From Pseudomonadota bacterium (GTDB taxonomy: Bacteria; Pseudomonadota; Gammaproteobacteria; Burkholderiales; Burkholderiaceae_C), in contig JAFEFZ010000141.1 in the NCBI GenBank assembly GCA_018240325.1, positions 1-37,068 of the forward strand: 37,068 bases of DNA, given 5' to 3'. Positions 1 through 10,500 of the stretch are shown in pieces. The position numbers and the translations under genes were made by a program. The notes beneath the pieces were generated by a model. That model was not told the DNA's origin and ran no database searches. It was given only the letters and a program-made list of their open reading frames with translations. Numbering within the stretch: position 1 is the first letter of the stretch; each line of letters opens with the position of its first letter.

Positions 1-1054
<1,054 letters not shown>

Positions 1055-1111
1055 ACCGGGGGCACGCGCCCGGCGCAAGGCCGGCAGCGCAGCGCCGGCC
1101 CGGCCTGCCGC

Positions 1112-1117
1112 TATAAT
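1112..1117 (+). promoter_or_regulatory. Putative -10 box for rpmB-rpmG
   Basis: A perfect TATAAT lies 58 bases before the rpmB start, in an otherwise GC-rich trxB-rpmB gap. No good -35 hexamer is visible 16-18 bases upstream. A GGAGA ribosome-binding site follows at about 1163-1167. The call rests on the -10 match and on the expectation that ribosomal protein genes have strong promoters. Confidence 0.5.
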
Positions 1118-1175
1118 CCGCCGTTTTGTCGGCCCATTGCGGCCGGCCTTGTTTCAGTCATTCGGAGAAGCGTCG

Positions 1176-1409
1176 ATGGCACGCGTCTGTCAGGTCACGG
1201 GCAAGGGCCCGATGGTGGGCAACCATGTTTCCCACGCCAACAACAAGACCAAGCGCCGCTGGTTGCCGAACCTGCAGTACCGCAGGTTCTGGCTGGAGAG
1301 CGAGAACCGCTGGGTGCGGCTGCGCATCAGCAACGCCGGCCTGCGGCTGATCGACAAGGTCGGCATCGAGCAGGTCGTCGCCGACCTGCGCCAGCGCGGC
1401 GAACTCTGA
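1176..1409 (+). CDS. rpmB: 50S ribosomal protein L28
   Basis: Component of the large ribosomal subunit. The 77-residue product begins [20 protein letters not shown] and continues with the typical [13 protein letters not shown] segment, which is diagnostic for bacterial L28. I chose the ATG at 1176 over upstream in-frame starts because it gives the canonical N-terminus and length and is preceded by GGAGA. The rpmG gene follows after 19 bases, the conserved rpmB-rpmG arrangement of proteobacteria. One Cys (residue 5) is present, but no zinc-ribbon CxxC pairs. Confidence 0.97.
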   Translation: MARVCQVTGKGPMVGNHVSHANNKTKRRWLPNLQYRRFWLESENRWVRLRISNAGLRLIDKVGIEQVVADLRQRGEL

Positions 1410-1428
1410 GCACGAAAGGGCAGCCATC

Positions 1429-1599
1429 ATGGCCACCAAAGGCGGACGCGAAAAGATCAAGCTCGAATCCTCGGCCGGCACCGGGCACTTCTACACGACC
1501 GAGAAGAACAAGAAGACCACGCCGGGCAAGCTCGAATTCATGAAGTTCGATCCGAAGGCACGCAAGCACGTGCTCTACAAGGAAACGAAGCTCAAGTAG
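1429..1599 (+). CDS. rpmG: 50S ribosomal protein L33
   Basis: Component of the large ribosomal subunit, co-transcribed with rpmB. The 56-codon frame begins [20 protein letters not shown] and continues with [21 protein letters not shown], the canonical L33 core. It lacks CxxC pairs, so it is the zinc-independent (C-minus) form usual in proteobacteria. A short AAAGG ribosome-binding site precedes the ATG at 1429. The gene is easy to miss because it is so short. It ends in TAG at 1597-1599, just before an intrinsic-terminator-like hairpin. Confidence 0.97.
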   Translation: MATKGGREKIKLESSAGTGHFYTTEKNKKTTPGKLEFMKFDPKARKHVLYKETKLK

Positions 1600-1645
1600 T
1601 CAATCTGCCGGGGTGCCGCGGCAGTCTCGCCGGCACCATGCAAAC

Positions 1646-1663
1646 GGCCCGCATCTGCGGGCC
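1646..1663. terminator. Hairpin between rpmG and the convergent desaturase gene
   Basis: A perfect 7-bp stem (GGCCCGC, loop ATCT, GCGGGCC) is flanked by an A-rich side (CAAAC) and, on the plus strand, by GTCGTTT. It sits in the short gap between two convergent genes and probably ends transcription of rpmB-rpmG. The T-run is weak, so efficiency is uncertain. Confidence 0.6.
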
Positions 1664-1689
1664 ATGTCGTTTCCGGGTACGGGAGCCGT

Positions 1690-2913
1690 TCAGGCGCGCG
1701 CGGCGCGCAGCTTCAGCGAGAACTCCTGCAGCGCGGCGATGCCGCTGTCTTCGGCCCTGCGGCACCAGGCCTGCAGGTCGGCCACCAGTTGTTCGGCCGA
1801 CACGTTGGTGCGCGTCCACAACTGGCGCAGTTCCTCGCGCATCGCCACCAGCTTGGTCAGCGCCGGGCTGTCGCCCACCGCCTGCGCCACCAGCGCGCGG
1901 TCGCCCGCAGGGATGCGGTCGGCATCGCGATGCAACCAGCGCTTCGCGGCAAGCATCTGCTTCCAGCGCGCGGTGTTCTGCGCGCCCTGCGACTTCAGCC
2001 GGGCCAGTTCGCTGCCGCAGGCGCGCCTGAGCTCCTGCGCATACTTGGCCATCACTTCGTAGCGGTTGGCGATGATCGCGTCGAGCGTCTTGCCGTCGGC
2101 CACCGGGCGAACCGCGCCCAGCTCGAGCCGCGGCGGCGTCTTGCGCACCTTGGCCAGCCCCAACAGCTCCAGTCCGCGGATGTAGGCCCAGCCGATGTCG
2201 AACTCGTAGCGCTTGACCGACAGCTTGGCCGAGGTCGGGTAGGTGTGGTGGTTGTTGTGCAGTTCCTCGCCGCCGATGATCACGCCCCACGGCGAGATGT
2301 TGGTCGAAGCATCGGGCGCCTCGAAGTTGCGGTAGCCCCACCAGTGCCCCAGGCCGTTGATGATGCCGGCCGCGGTGATCGGGATCCACAGCATCTGCAC
2401 CGCCCACACGGTCAGGCCGATCGCGCCGAACAGCAGCAGGTCGATCACCAGCATCACGCCGACGCCCTGCCACGTGTAGCGGCTGTACAGGTTGCGCTCG
2501 ATCCAGTCGTTGGGCGTGTTATGACCGTACTTGTCGATCGTTTCCTGCACCTTGGCCTCAGCACGGTACAGCTCGCTGCCGGTCAGCAGCACCGTCTTGA
2601 TGCCCTTGGCGACCGGGCTGTGCGGGTCGTCGGCCGTTTCGCACTTGGCATGGTGCTTGCGGTGGATCGCCACCCATTCCTTGGTCACCATGCCGGTGGT
2701 CAACCACAGCCAGAAGCGGAAGAAGTGGGCGGCGATCGGGTGCAGCTCCAGCGCGCGGTGCGCCTGGGCGCGGTGCAGGAAGATCGTCACGCTGGCGATC
2801 GTGATGTGGGTGAGCACCAACGTCACGAGTACGATCTGCCACCACGCCAGGCCGAGCAGACCGCCGCTGAGCAAGCCCACCGCGCCGTCGTGCAGCGTCG
2901 TCAATACGTTCAT
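1690..2913 (-). CDS. Acyl-CoA/acyl-lipid delta-9-type fatty acid desaturase
   Basis: Membrane di-iron desaturase that introduces a cis double bond into a fatty acyl chain to adjust membrane fluidity. The 407-residue protein carries the three histidine boxes of the family: HRAQAHR (47-53), HRKHH (84-88) and HNNHH (219-223). Hydrophobic segments lie at about 20-46, 63-77 and 150-186. The last roughly 150 residues form a charged helical extension, seen in beta-proteobacterial DesA-like enzymes. The start at 2913 is preceded by AAAAGGA. A TAGAAT -10-like box lies upstream at 2964-2959 on the minus strand. It is monocistronic, convergent with rpmG. Exact substrate and regiospecificity cannot be read from the sequence. 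Confidence 0.92.
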   Translation of the reverse strand: MNVLTTLHDGAVGLLSGGLLGLAWWQIVLVTLVLTHITIASVTIFLHRAQAHRALELHPIAAHFFRFWLWLTTGMVTKEWVAIHRKHHAKCETADDPHSPVAKGIKTVLLTGSELYRAEAKVQETIDKYGHNTPNDWIERNLYSRYTWQGVGVMLVIDLLLFGAIGLTVWAVQMLWIPITAAGIINGLGHWWGYRNFEAPDASTNISPWGVIIGGEELHNNHHTYPTSAKLSVKRYEFDIGWAYIRGLELLGLAKVRKTPPRLELGAVRPVADGKTLDAIIANRYEVMAKYAQELRRACGSELARLKSQGAQNTARWKQMLAAKRWLHRDADRIPAGDRALVAQAVGDSPALTKLVAMREELRQLWTRTNVSAEQLVADLQAWCRRAEDSGIAALQEFSLKLRAARA

Positions 2914-3069
2914 GGAGTCCTTTTCGGGCGTTCGCCCATAAATCGGGCGGAATGCACGATTCTACCGGCGCACCGCGCTTGCGGGTGGTGCACGGCACCT
3001 AGCCACCTGCGCGCGATAATGGCAAATCCAGCGCGCGTTCGATGCAGATCGCCGCGCGTTGGCGCGCGA

Positions 3070-4332
3070 TCAGCGCCGCACCCAGGCGGCCGCAAAAAAA
3101 CCGTCGGTCTTGTGGCGATGCGGCCACAGCCGCAGCCGGCCCAGGTGGTCCAGCGCAGCGGCCGCCTCGACGCCGGCGGCACGCAGCGCGTCGGCCGTCG
3201 CCAGCGGCTCGAAGCGCCCGGCCTGCGCCGCGGTGAAGGCGTCGGCCACCACCTCGTTCTCGGCGCGCAGCAGGCTGCAGGTGGCATAGACCAGCCGCCC
3301 GCCGGGCTTCAGCAGCCGCGCCGCGCTGTCGAGGATCGCCTGCTGCTTGGCCTGGAGCTCGGCCACGGCCGCGGGCGACTGCCGCCACTTCAGGTCGGGG
3401 TTGCGGCGCAGCGTGCCCAGGCCCGAGCAGGGCGCGTCGATCAGCACCCGGTCCGCCTTGCCCGCCAGGCGCTTGACGCGTTCGTCGCGTTCGTGCGCGA
3501 GCTGCGCCGGGTGCACGTTGGACAGGCCGCTGCGCGCCAGCCGCGGCTTCATCGCGTCGAGCCGGTGGCCGGAGGTGTCCCACGCGTACAGCCGGCCGGT
3601 GTTGCGCATCGCCGCACCCAGCGCCAGCGTCTTGCCGCCGGCGCCGGCGCAGAAGTCGACGACCATCTCGCCGCGCTTCGGGTCGGTGAGCAACGCCAGC
3701 AGCTGGCTGCCTTCGTCCTGCACCTCGAACTCGCCGCGCGTGAAGGCGTCGAGCCGGTTCAGCGCCGGCTTGCCCGCCACGCGCAGCCCCCACGGCGAAT
3801 AGGGCGTCGGCTCGGCGTCGATGCCGGCGGCGGCGAGCGCTGCACGCAACGCGTCGCGCTTAGTTTTCAGGGTGTTGGCGCGCAGGTCCAGCGGCGCCGG
3901 CTGCAGCAGCGCGTCGGCCAGGTCTTGGAATTCCTCCACGCCGAGTTCGTCGCGCAGTGCACCGGCCAGCCAGTCGGGCAGGTTGTGGCGCAGCTTGTCG
4001 GGCAGCGTGGCCGGGTCGATGGCGCGGCAATGGTCGAGCCAGGCGGCCTCGCCCGGCTCGAGCGCGGCACGCAGGAAGGCGTCGTCACCCTGCCAGCCCA
4101 GCAGCACCAGCCGCCGCTCGACAGGCCCGCGCCCCGACTGCGCCAGGTGCTGGTACAGCAGCCGGCGGCGCAGCACCGCATACGCAGTCTCGGCCAGCGT
4201 GTGGCGCTCGCGCGGGCCGAGCGTGCGCTGCGCGCGGAAGAAGGCCGAGACCACGCCGTCGGCGGGCGCGTCGAAGCGCAGCACGCGCTGCACCAGCTCG
4301 GCCGTGCGATCGACCAGCGCGCCCGGGCGCAT
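3070..4332 (-). CDS. RsmB/NOP-family rRNA (cytosine-C5) methyltransferase
   Basis: SAM-dependent RNA m5C methyltransferase. The 420-residue protein has an N-terminal helical region (roughly 1-140), possibly NusB-like, and a C-terminal Rossmann methyltransferase. The SAM-binding segment VVDFCAGAGGKTLAL is present. So are both conserved cysteines of the family: PCSG (in LIDAPCSGLGTLRRNPD) and TCS (in YATCSLLRAENE). The start is the ATG at 4332, overlapping the purN stop by one base (TGATG), so it is translationally coupled to purN. Other beta-proteobacteria often have such a purN-linked Sun-type gene as well as a canonical rsmB elsewhere. Whether this copy modifies 16S C967 or another site is therefore open, and no symbol is given. 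Confidence 0.9.
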   Translation of the reverse strand: MRPGALVDRTAELVQRVLRFDAPADGVVSAFFRAQRTLGPRERHTLAETAYAVLRRRLLYQHLAQSGRGPVERRLVLLGWQGDDAFLRAALEPGEAAWLDHCRAIDPATLPDKLRHNLPDWLAGALRDELGVEEFQDLADALLQPAPLDLRANTLKTKRDALRAALAAAGIDAEPTPYSPWGLRVAGKPALNRLDAFTRGEFEVQDEGSQLLALLTDPKRGEMVVDFCAGAGGKTLALGAAMRNTGRLYAWDTSGHRLDAMKPRLARSGLSNVHPAQLAHERDERVKRLAGKADRVLIDAPCSGLGTLRRNPDLKWRQSPAAVAELQAKQQAILDSAARLLKPGGRLVYATCSLLRAENEVVADAFTAAQAGRFEPLATADALRAAGVEAAAALDHLGRLRLWPHRHKTDGFFAAAWVRR

Positions 4333-4976
4333 CAGGCCGCCCCGCCGAGCGCCGCGTGCAGCTGCGCCGCGCCGTCGCGCTGCCGCACCACGCCGTGCTC
4401 GATGCGCAGCGCGCCCTCGACGAACCAGCGCACCGCGCGCGGATAGATCTGGTGCTCGGTGGCGAGCACGCGCGCGGCCAGTGCATCGGCGTCGTCGCCG
4501 GGCAGTACCGGCACCACCGACTGGATCACGATCGGGCCGTGGTCCAGCGCCGGCGTCACGAAGTGCACGGTGGCGCCGGCGAGTTTGCAGCCGGCGTCGA
4601 GCGCGCGCTGATGGGTGTGCAGCCCCGGAAACAGCGGCAGCAGCGACGGGTGGATGTTCAACAGCCGCCCCGCATGGCGCTGCACGAAGCGCTCGCCGAG
4701 GATGCGCATGAAGCCGGCCAGCACCACCAGATCCGGCGCATGGGCGTCGATCGCGGCGGCGAGCGCGTCGTCGAAGGCTTCGCGGGTGGCGAAGGCGCGG
4801 TGCTCGACCACCGCGGTCGCGATGCCGCGCGCGGCCGCGAAGGTCAGCCCCGGCGCGTCGGCGCGGTTGGCGATCACCGCCGCCACCCGTGCCGGCCAGC
4901 CTTCGGCCGCGCAGCGCTCGACGATCGCCTCCATGTTGGAGCCGCGGCCGGAAATCAGGATCACGATGGCCTGCAT
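4332..4976 (-). CDS. purN: Phosphoribosylglycinamide formyltransferase (GART)
   Basis: Transfers a formyl group from 10-formyl-THF to glycinamide ribonucleotide, the third step of purine synthesis. The 214-residue protein begins MQAIVILISGRGSNMEAI, with the phosphate-binding SGRGSNM loop. It contains LAGFMRILG, the NIHPSLLPLFPG stretch with catalytic Asn and His, and the DHGPIV segment with the catalytic Asp. All are hallmarks of PurN. The length matches the family. It is the first gene of a two-gene minus-strand unit with the downstream methyltransferase. A TACACT -10-like box lies only a few bases before the start, in the 77-bp divergent gap shared with trpS. Confidence 0.96.
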   Translation of the reverse strand: MQAIVILISGRGSNMEAIVERCAAEGWPARVAAVIANRADAPGLTFAAARGIATAVVEHRAFATREAFDDALAAAIDAHAPDLVVLAGFMRILGERFVQRHAGRLLNIHPSLLPLFPGLHTHQRALDAGCKLAGATVHFVTPALDHGPIVIQSVVPVLPGDDADALAARVLATEHQIYPRAVRWFVEGALRIEHGVVRQRDGAAQLHAALGGAA

Positions 4977-5016
4977 CGACCGAGTGTAGCCACGCGCCGG
5001 CGCGCGACCCGGCTCG

Positions 5017-5022
5017 TAGAAT
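5017..5022 (+). promoter_or_regulatory. Putative -10 box for trpS
   Basis: TAGAAT lies 31 bases before the trpS start codon in the short purN-trpS divergent gap. No convincing -35 hexamer is visible. It is supported only by position and hexamer similarity. Confidence 0.35.
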
Positions 5023-5053
5023 CGGCGCCCCTGCCCTGCCGCCCCACCCCACG

Positions 5054-6262
5054 ATGCAAGCCCGCGTTCTTTCCGGCATGCGCCCCACCGGCGCGATGCA
5101 CCTTGGCCACTACCACGGCGCGCTGAAGAACTGGGTGCGGTTGCAGCACGAGTACGACTGCTTCTACTTCGTCGCCGACTGGCACGCGCTGACCACGCAC
5201 TACGAGGAGCGCGAGGTCATGGGCCAGTACGTGTACGAGATGGTCACCGACTGGCTGGCCGCGGGGCTGGACCCCGACCGCTGCACCATCTTCCTGCAAA
5301 GCCGCCTGCCCGAGCATGCCGAGCTGTTCACGCTGCTGGCGATGGGCACGCCGCTGGGCTGGCTCGAGCGCGTGCCGACCTACAAGGACCAGATCGACAA
5401 GCTCGCCGACCGCGACCTGGCGACCTACGGCTTCCTCGGCTACCCGCTGCTGCAGGCGGCCGACATCCTGATCTACAAGGCCGCCTACGTGCCGGTGGGC
5501 GAGGACCAGGCCTCGCACGTGGAGCTGACGCGCGAAGTGGCGCGCCGCTTCAACCACCTGTACGGCCGCAGCACCGACTTCGACCAGAAGGTAGCGGCCG
5601 CGCTGGCGCGCATGCCCAAGGAAGACCAGCGCTACTTCGCGAAGCAGAAGCGCGACTTCGGCGAGACCGGCCGCGCCGAGCCGCTGGCCAAGGGCGAGGC
5701 GCTGGTCCACCGCACGGCCGCGTCGATCGAGGGCTGGACGACGCAGGACACCGAACTGCTGCTCGGCCACCTGCGCGGCGCTGGCCGCACCGTGCTGCCC
5801 GAGCCGCAGGCGCTGCACACCGAAGTCACCAAGCTGCCGGGGCTGGACGGCGCGAAGATGAGCAAGAGCTACGGCAACTCGATCGCGATGCGCGAGGAGC
5901 CGGCCGAAGTCGAGCGCAAGGTGCGCCGCATGCCCACCGACCCGGCGCGCGTGCACCGCAGCGACCCGGGCAACCCCGAGCGTTGCCCGGTGTGGGAATT
6001 CCACAAGGTCTACAGCGACGAGGCGACCCGCAAGTGGGTGTGGGAAGGCTGCACCACCGCCGGCATCGGCTGCCTGGAGTGCAAGCAGCCGATCATCGAC
6101 GCGATCCTGAAGGAACAGCAGCCCTGGCGCGAACGTGCCGAGAAGTACCTGGGCAACCCGAAGCAGGTGCACTGGATCGTCGAGAACGGCACCGAACGCG
6201 CGCGCACCGTCGCCCGGCAGACGATGCGCGACGTGCGCGAGGCGATGGGGCTGCAATACTGA
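5054..6262 (+). CDS. trpS: Tryptophan--tRNA ligase
   Basis: Class I aminoacyl-tRNA synthetase that charges tRNA-Trp. The 402-residue product begins MQARVLSGMRPTGAMHLGHY. Its HIGH-type signature is HLGH (16-19), followed by YHGALKNWV. The KMSKS loop is exact at 268-272. In short TrpS proteins (about 330 residues) KMSKS lies near residue 195, so this protein carries an insertion of roughly 65-70 residues before it (about 175-250). A 400-residue TrpS of this kind is usual in Burkholderiales. I chose the ATG at 5054 because it gives the canonical N-terminus; an in-frame ATG at 4889 would run back into purN. Confidence 0.95.
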   Translation: MQARVLSGMRPTGAMHLGHYHGALKNWVRLQHEYDCFYFVADWHALTTHYEEREVMGQYVYEMVTDWLAAGLDPDRCTIFLQSRLPEHAELFTLLAMGTPLGWLERVPTYKDQIDKLADRDLATYGFLGYPLLQAADILIYKAAYVPVGEDQASHVELTREVARRFNHLYGRSTDFDQKVAAALARMPKEDQRYFAKQKRDFGETGRAEPLAKGEALVHRTAASIEGWTTQDTELLLGHLRGAGRTVLPEPQALHTEVTKLPGLDGAKMSKSYGNSIAMREEPAEVERKVRRMPTDPARVHRSDPGNPERCPVWEFHKVYSDEATRKWVWEGCTTAGIGCLECKQPIIDAILKEQQPWRERAEKYLGNPKQVHWIVENGTERARTVARQTMRDVREAMGLQY

Positions 6263-6269
6263 GCGGGAC

Positions 6270-7448
6270 ATGGCTGAGCGAGGCATGGATCACAAGCCGC
6301 TGCACCCCGACACCCTCGCCGCCCAGGCGCTGGGCTGGATCGACGAGACCACGCGTGCGGTCGTGCCGCCGATTCACGCCTCGTCGACCTACCTGCGCGA
6401 CCCCGACAACCAGTTCCGCTCCGGCCGCGCGTACATGCGCGCCGACAACCCGGCCTTCGACCAGGCCCAGGCGCTGATCGCCGCGCTCGAAGGCGGCACG
6501 CAGGCGATGCTGTTCGCCAGCGGCATGGCCGCGGCGACCGCGGTGTTCCAGTCGCTCGCCCCCGGCGACCATGTGCTCGCGCCGAAGGTGATGTACTGGT
6601 CGCTGCGCAACTGGCTGCTGGGTTTCGCCAGCCACTGGGGCTTGCAGGTCGAGCTGGTGGACATGGGCGAGCCCGACGCGCTGCGCGCCGCGCTGCAACC
6701 GGGCAAGACGAAGCTGGTGTGGGTCGAAACCCCCGCCAACCCGCTGTGGACGGTTACCGACATCGCCGCGACGGCGCAGCTCGCGCACGCGGCTGGCGCG
6801 CGCCTGGCGGTCGACTCGACCACCGCGTCGCCGCTGCTGACGCGCCCGCTCGCGCTCGGCGCGGATCTCGTGATGCACTCGGCCACCAAGTACCTGAACG
6901 GCCACAGCGACCTGACCGCGGGCGTGCTGGTCACGCGTGCCGACGACGACGCCTGGCGGCGCCTGAAGTCGATCCGCGTCGATCTCGGCGGCACGCTCGG
7001 CAGCTTCGAGGCCTGGCTGCTGACGCGCGGGCTGCGCACGCTGCACCTGCGCGTGCAGCGCGCCTGCGAGTCGGCGCTGGCGATCGCCGAATACTTCGAG
7101 CACCACCCGCTGGTCGAGCAGGTGCTGTACCCGGGCCTGGCAGCCTTCCCCGGGCACGAGATCGCCAAGCGCCAGATGCAAGGCGGCTTCGGCGGCATGC
7201 TGTCGATCCGCGTGAAGGCGAACGCGCGGGGCGGCGAGGCCGCGGCCGTCGCCGCCGCCGCCGCGGTGCAACTGTGGAAGCGCGCCACATCGCTCGGCGG
7301 CACCGAGAGCCTGATCGAGCACCGCGCCAGCGTCGAAGGCGCCGGCTCGCCGGTGCCGCCGGACCTGCTGCGCCTGAGCGTGGGCATCGAGCACGCGGCC
7401 GACCTGATCGCCGATCTGGAGCAGGCGCTGCGCCGCGCGCACGCCTGA
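6270..7448 (+). CDS. PLP-dependent trans-sulfuration enzyme (cystathionine beta-lyase/gamma-synthase family)
   Basis: Cys/Met metabolism PLP enzyme. The protein has 392 residues from the ATG at 6270, or 387 from a second ATG at 6285. Family marks include PPIHASSTYLRD near the N-terminus, FASGMAAATAV, VETPANPLW, and the PLP lysine Lys207 in HSATKYLNGHSDLTAG. Near the C-terminus SLGGTESLIEH is followed by LLRLSVGIE. These show the fold and chemistry but do not separate cystathionine beta-lyase, gamma-synthase and O-succinyl/acetylhomoserine sulfhydrylase. It begins 7 bases after the trpS stop, so it is probably co-transcribed with it, although the functions are unrelated. It converges on putA. 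Confidence 0.9.
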   Translation: MAERGMDHKPLHPDTLAAQALGWIDETTRAVVPPIHASSTYLRDPDNQFRSGRAYMRADNPAFDQAQALIAALEGGTQAMLFASGMAAATAVFQSLAPGDHVLAPKVMYWSLRNWLLGFASHWGLQVELVDMGEPDALRAALQPGKTKLVWVETPANPLWTVTDIAATAQLAHAAGARLAVDSTTASPLLTRPLALGADLVMHSATKYLNGHSDLTAGVLVTRADDDAWRRLKSIRVDLGGTLGSFEAWLLTRGLRTLHLRVQRACESALAIAEYFEHHPLVEQVLYPGLAAFPGHEIAKRQMQGGFGGMLSIRVKANARGGEAAAVAAAAAVQLWKRATSLGGTESLIEHRASVEGAGSPVPPDLLRLSVGIEHAADLIADLEQALRRAHA

Positions 7449-7545
7449 GCGCAGTGCGTGCACAGTGCGCCGCACGCGCCTGCGGCCGGGGCGCCGTCGC
7501 GGCAGACGTGACCCGAGGCGCCGGCGCGATGGCGGCGGGCGGCGC

Positions 7546-10500
7546 TCAGCCGATGGTCATCAGGCTGGCGTTGCCGCCTGCGGCCGCGGTGTTGACGCTC
7601 AACGCGCGCTCCACCAGCAGCCGCTCCAGCGGCACGGCGGTTTCGCCGTGCTGCAAGCCGACCACGCCGACGATGGCGCCATCGCGCCCGGCCACTTCGC
7701 GACACACCTCGCGCAGATGGTCGCCGTCGCCATGGTGCAGCACCGCGGCGAACGAGGCCTGCGCGTCGCGCCAGTCGCCGACGCGGCCGATGCGCCTGCG
7801 CAGCGTCTGCGGCAGGCGGTCGTACAAGGCGTCGCCCGCTTCGCCGGCCGGCCACAGGGCCTGGCTGCCGACGGCCAGGACCGCCGCCAGCTGGGTCAGC
7901 AGGTCGCCTTCGTCGGCAGCCAGGCACAGCACGACATCGCGCGGCATCAGGCTGTAGGTGTCGACCTCGCCGGTCGGGCCGCGCAGGGTCCAGGTCTTGC
8001 CGCTGGGCGAGCGTGCCTCGAGATCCCGGCAGCGCGCACTCAGGCCGGCGTGCGGCTGCGCTTCGGCCCAGGCGCCCAGTTCGGCCAGATCCTGGCGGAT
8101 GCGCTCGCGCAGGCTCTCGTCCACGCCGGCCTGCTGCGCGCCCATCGCACTCAGCGCGTCGTCCACGGCCGGCGCCGGCCGCTGGGCCAGCAGGCGCAGC
8201 AGGTACAGCGGGCCGCCGGCCTTCGGGCCGGTGCCCGACAGGCCGTGCCCGCCGAAAGGCTGCACGCCGACCACCGCGCCGACCATGTTGCGGTTGACGT
8301 AGAGGTTGCCGGCATGCGCGGCGTCGACCACCTGGGCGATGGTTTCGTCGATGCGCGTGTGCAGGCCCATCGTCAGCCCGTAGCCGGTGGCGTTGATCTG
8401 CGCCACCAGGCGGCCCAGATCGGGGCGCTGGTAACGCAGCAGGTGCAGCACGGGCCCGAACACTTCGCGCTTCAGCTCTTCCAGGCTGTCGATCTCGACC
8501 AGGGTCGGGGGCACGAACTCGCCGTGCGCCAGTTCGCCGCCGTCGCTGCGCGCGCACTGCCAGACGCTGCGGCCGTTGTCGCGCATCGTCTGCAGGTGCC
8601 GCTCGATGTTGGCGCGCGCTTCGGCGTCGATGACCGGCCCGATATCGACATCCAGACGCTCGGGGTTGCCCAGGCAGGCTTCGGCCATCGCGCCGCGCAG
8701 CATCTCGACGATGCGCGGCGCGGCCTCCTGCTGCACGCACAGCACGCGCAATGCCGAGCAGCGCTGGCCGGCGCTGTCGAAGGCCGAGGTCATCACGTCG
8801 GCCACCACCTGTTCGGCCAGCGCCGACGAGTCCACGATCATCGCGTTCTGGCCGCCGGTTTCGGCCACCAGCGGGATGGCGCGGCCGTTGGCGCCCAGGC
8901 GTCCCGCCAGGGTGCGCTGCAGGATGCGCGCGACCTCGGTCGAGCCGGTGAACAGCACCCCCGCGACGCGGTGGTCGCCGACGAGCTGCGCCCCCACCGT
9001 CTCGCCCGGTCCCGGCAGCAACTGCAGCACGTCGCCGGGCACGCCCGCGGCGTGCAGGATCCGCACCGCCTGCGCGGCGATCAGCGGCGTCTGTTCGGCC
9101 GGCTTGGCGAGCACCGCGTTGCCGGCGGCCAGTGCCGCCGCGACCTGGCCGGTGAAGATGGCCAGCGGGAAGTTCCACGGGCTGATGCACACCACCGGCC
9201 CCAGCGGCCGGTAGGTGCCGTTGTCGAAGCAGCTGCGCACCTGGTGCGCGTAATAGCGCAGGAAGTCGGTCGCCTCGCGCACCTCGGAGACGGCGTTGGC
9301 GAAGCTCTTGCCCGCTTCGCGCACCAGCAGGCCGATCAACAGTTGGCCTTCGCTCTCGAGCAGCTCGGCAGCGCGGTCGAGCACGGCGGCGCGCTCGGCC
9401 GGCGGCGTGCCCTGCCACACCAGCGCCGCCGCGCTGGCGGCCTGCAGCGCCGCGGCGACGTCGCGCTCGCCGGCCTCGCGCACCAGGCCCACGCGGTCGC
9501 GCCGGTCGGCGGGATTGGGCACCGGCCGCCATTCGCCGCCGCTGCCGGCGCCGCCCGGCTCGGCGTGCCACTCGGTCTGCCCGCTGCGCAGCAGTGCGCC
9601 CGACAGCGATCCCAGCCGATGCTCGTTGCTCAGGTCGATGCCGGCCGAGTTGCTGCGCATGCTGCCGTACAGGTCGCGCGGCAGCGCGATCCGCGGATGC
9701 GGCTCACCGACGCGCCCCTCCTCGGCGGCGAGGGCCTCGACCTGGCCGATCGGATCCTGCACCAGATCTTCCAGCGGCAGCGCGGGGTCGGCGATGCGGT
9801 TGACGAAGGAGGTGTTGGCGCCGTTCTCCAGCAGCCGGCGCACGAGGTAGGCCAGCAGCGTTTCGTGCACGCCCACCGGCGCGTAGATGCGGCACGGCCG
9901 CGCCAGCTTGCCTTCGTTCACCGGGCCGACCACCTGCTCGTACAGCGGCTCGCCCATGCCGTGCAGGCACTGGAACTCGTACTGCCCGGCGTAGTAGTTG
10001 TTGCCGGCAAGGTGGTAGATGGCGGCCAGCGTCTGCGCGTTGTGCGTGGCGAACTGCGGATAGATGACCTCGGGCACCGCCAGCAGCTTGCGCGCGCAGG
10101 CCAGGTACGACACGTCGGTGTACGCCTTGCGCGTGAACACCGGATAGCCTTCGAGCCCGTCGAGCTGCGCGCGCTTGATCTCCGAATCCCAGTACGCGCC
10201 CTTGACCAGGCGGATCATCAGCCGGCGCCGGCTGCGCCGGCCGAGATCGACCAGGCAGTCGATGACCTGCGGGCAGCGCTTCTGGTAGGCCTGGATGACG
10301 AAGCCGATGCCGTTCCAGCCGGCCAGGCCGGGTTCGAAGCACAGCCGCTCGAGCAGGTCGAGCGAGATCTCAAGCCGGTCGGCCTCTTCGGCGTCGATGT
10401 TCAGCCCGATGTCGTAGCGCCGGGCGAGCTGGCTCAGCGCCAGCAGCCGCGGGTACAGCTCGGCCATCACGCGCTCGTGCTGCGCGCGGCTGTAGCGCGG

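Noticed and set aside
1789-4446. 885-codon open frame on the plus strand
   Set aside because: It runs antisense through the desaturase and methyltransferase genes and across the gap between them, without ribosome-binding site or motifs.
3070-5088. 672-codon minus frame that appears to fuse another protein to the methyltransferase
   Set aside because: The upstream part is out of frame with purN and overlaps it. The normal start at 4332 overlaps the purN stop, so no fusion is needed.
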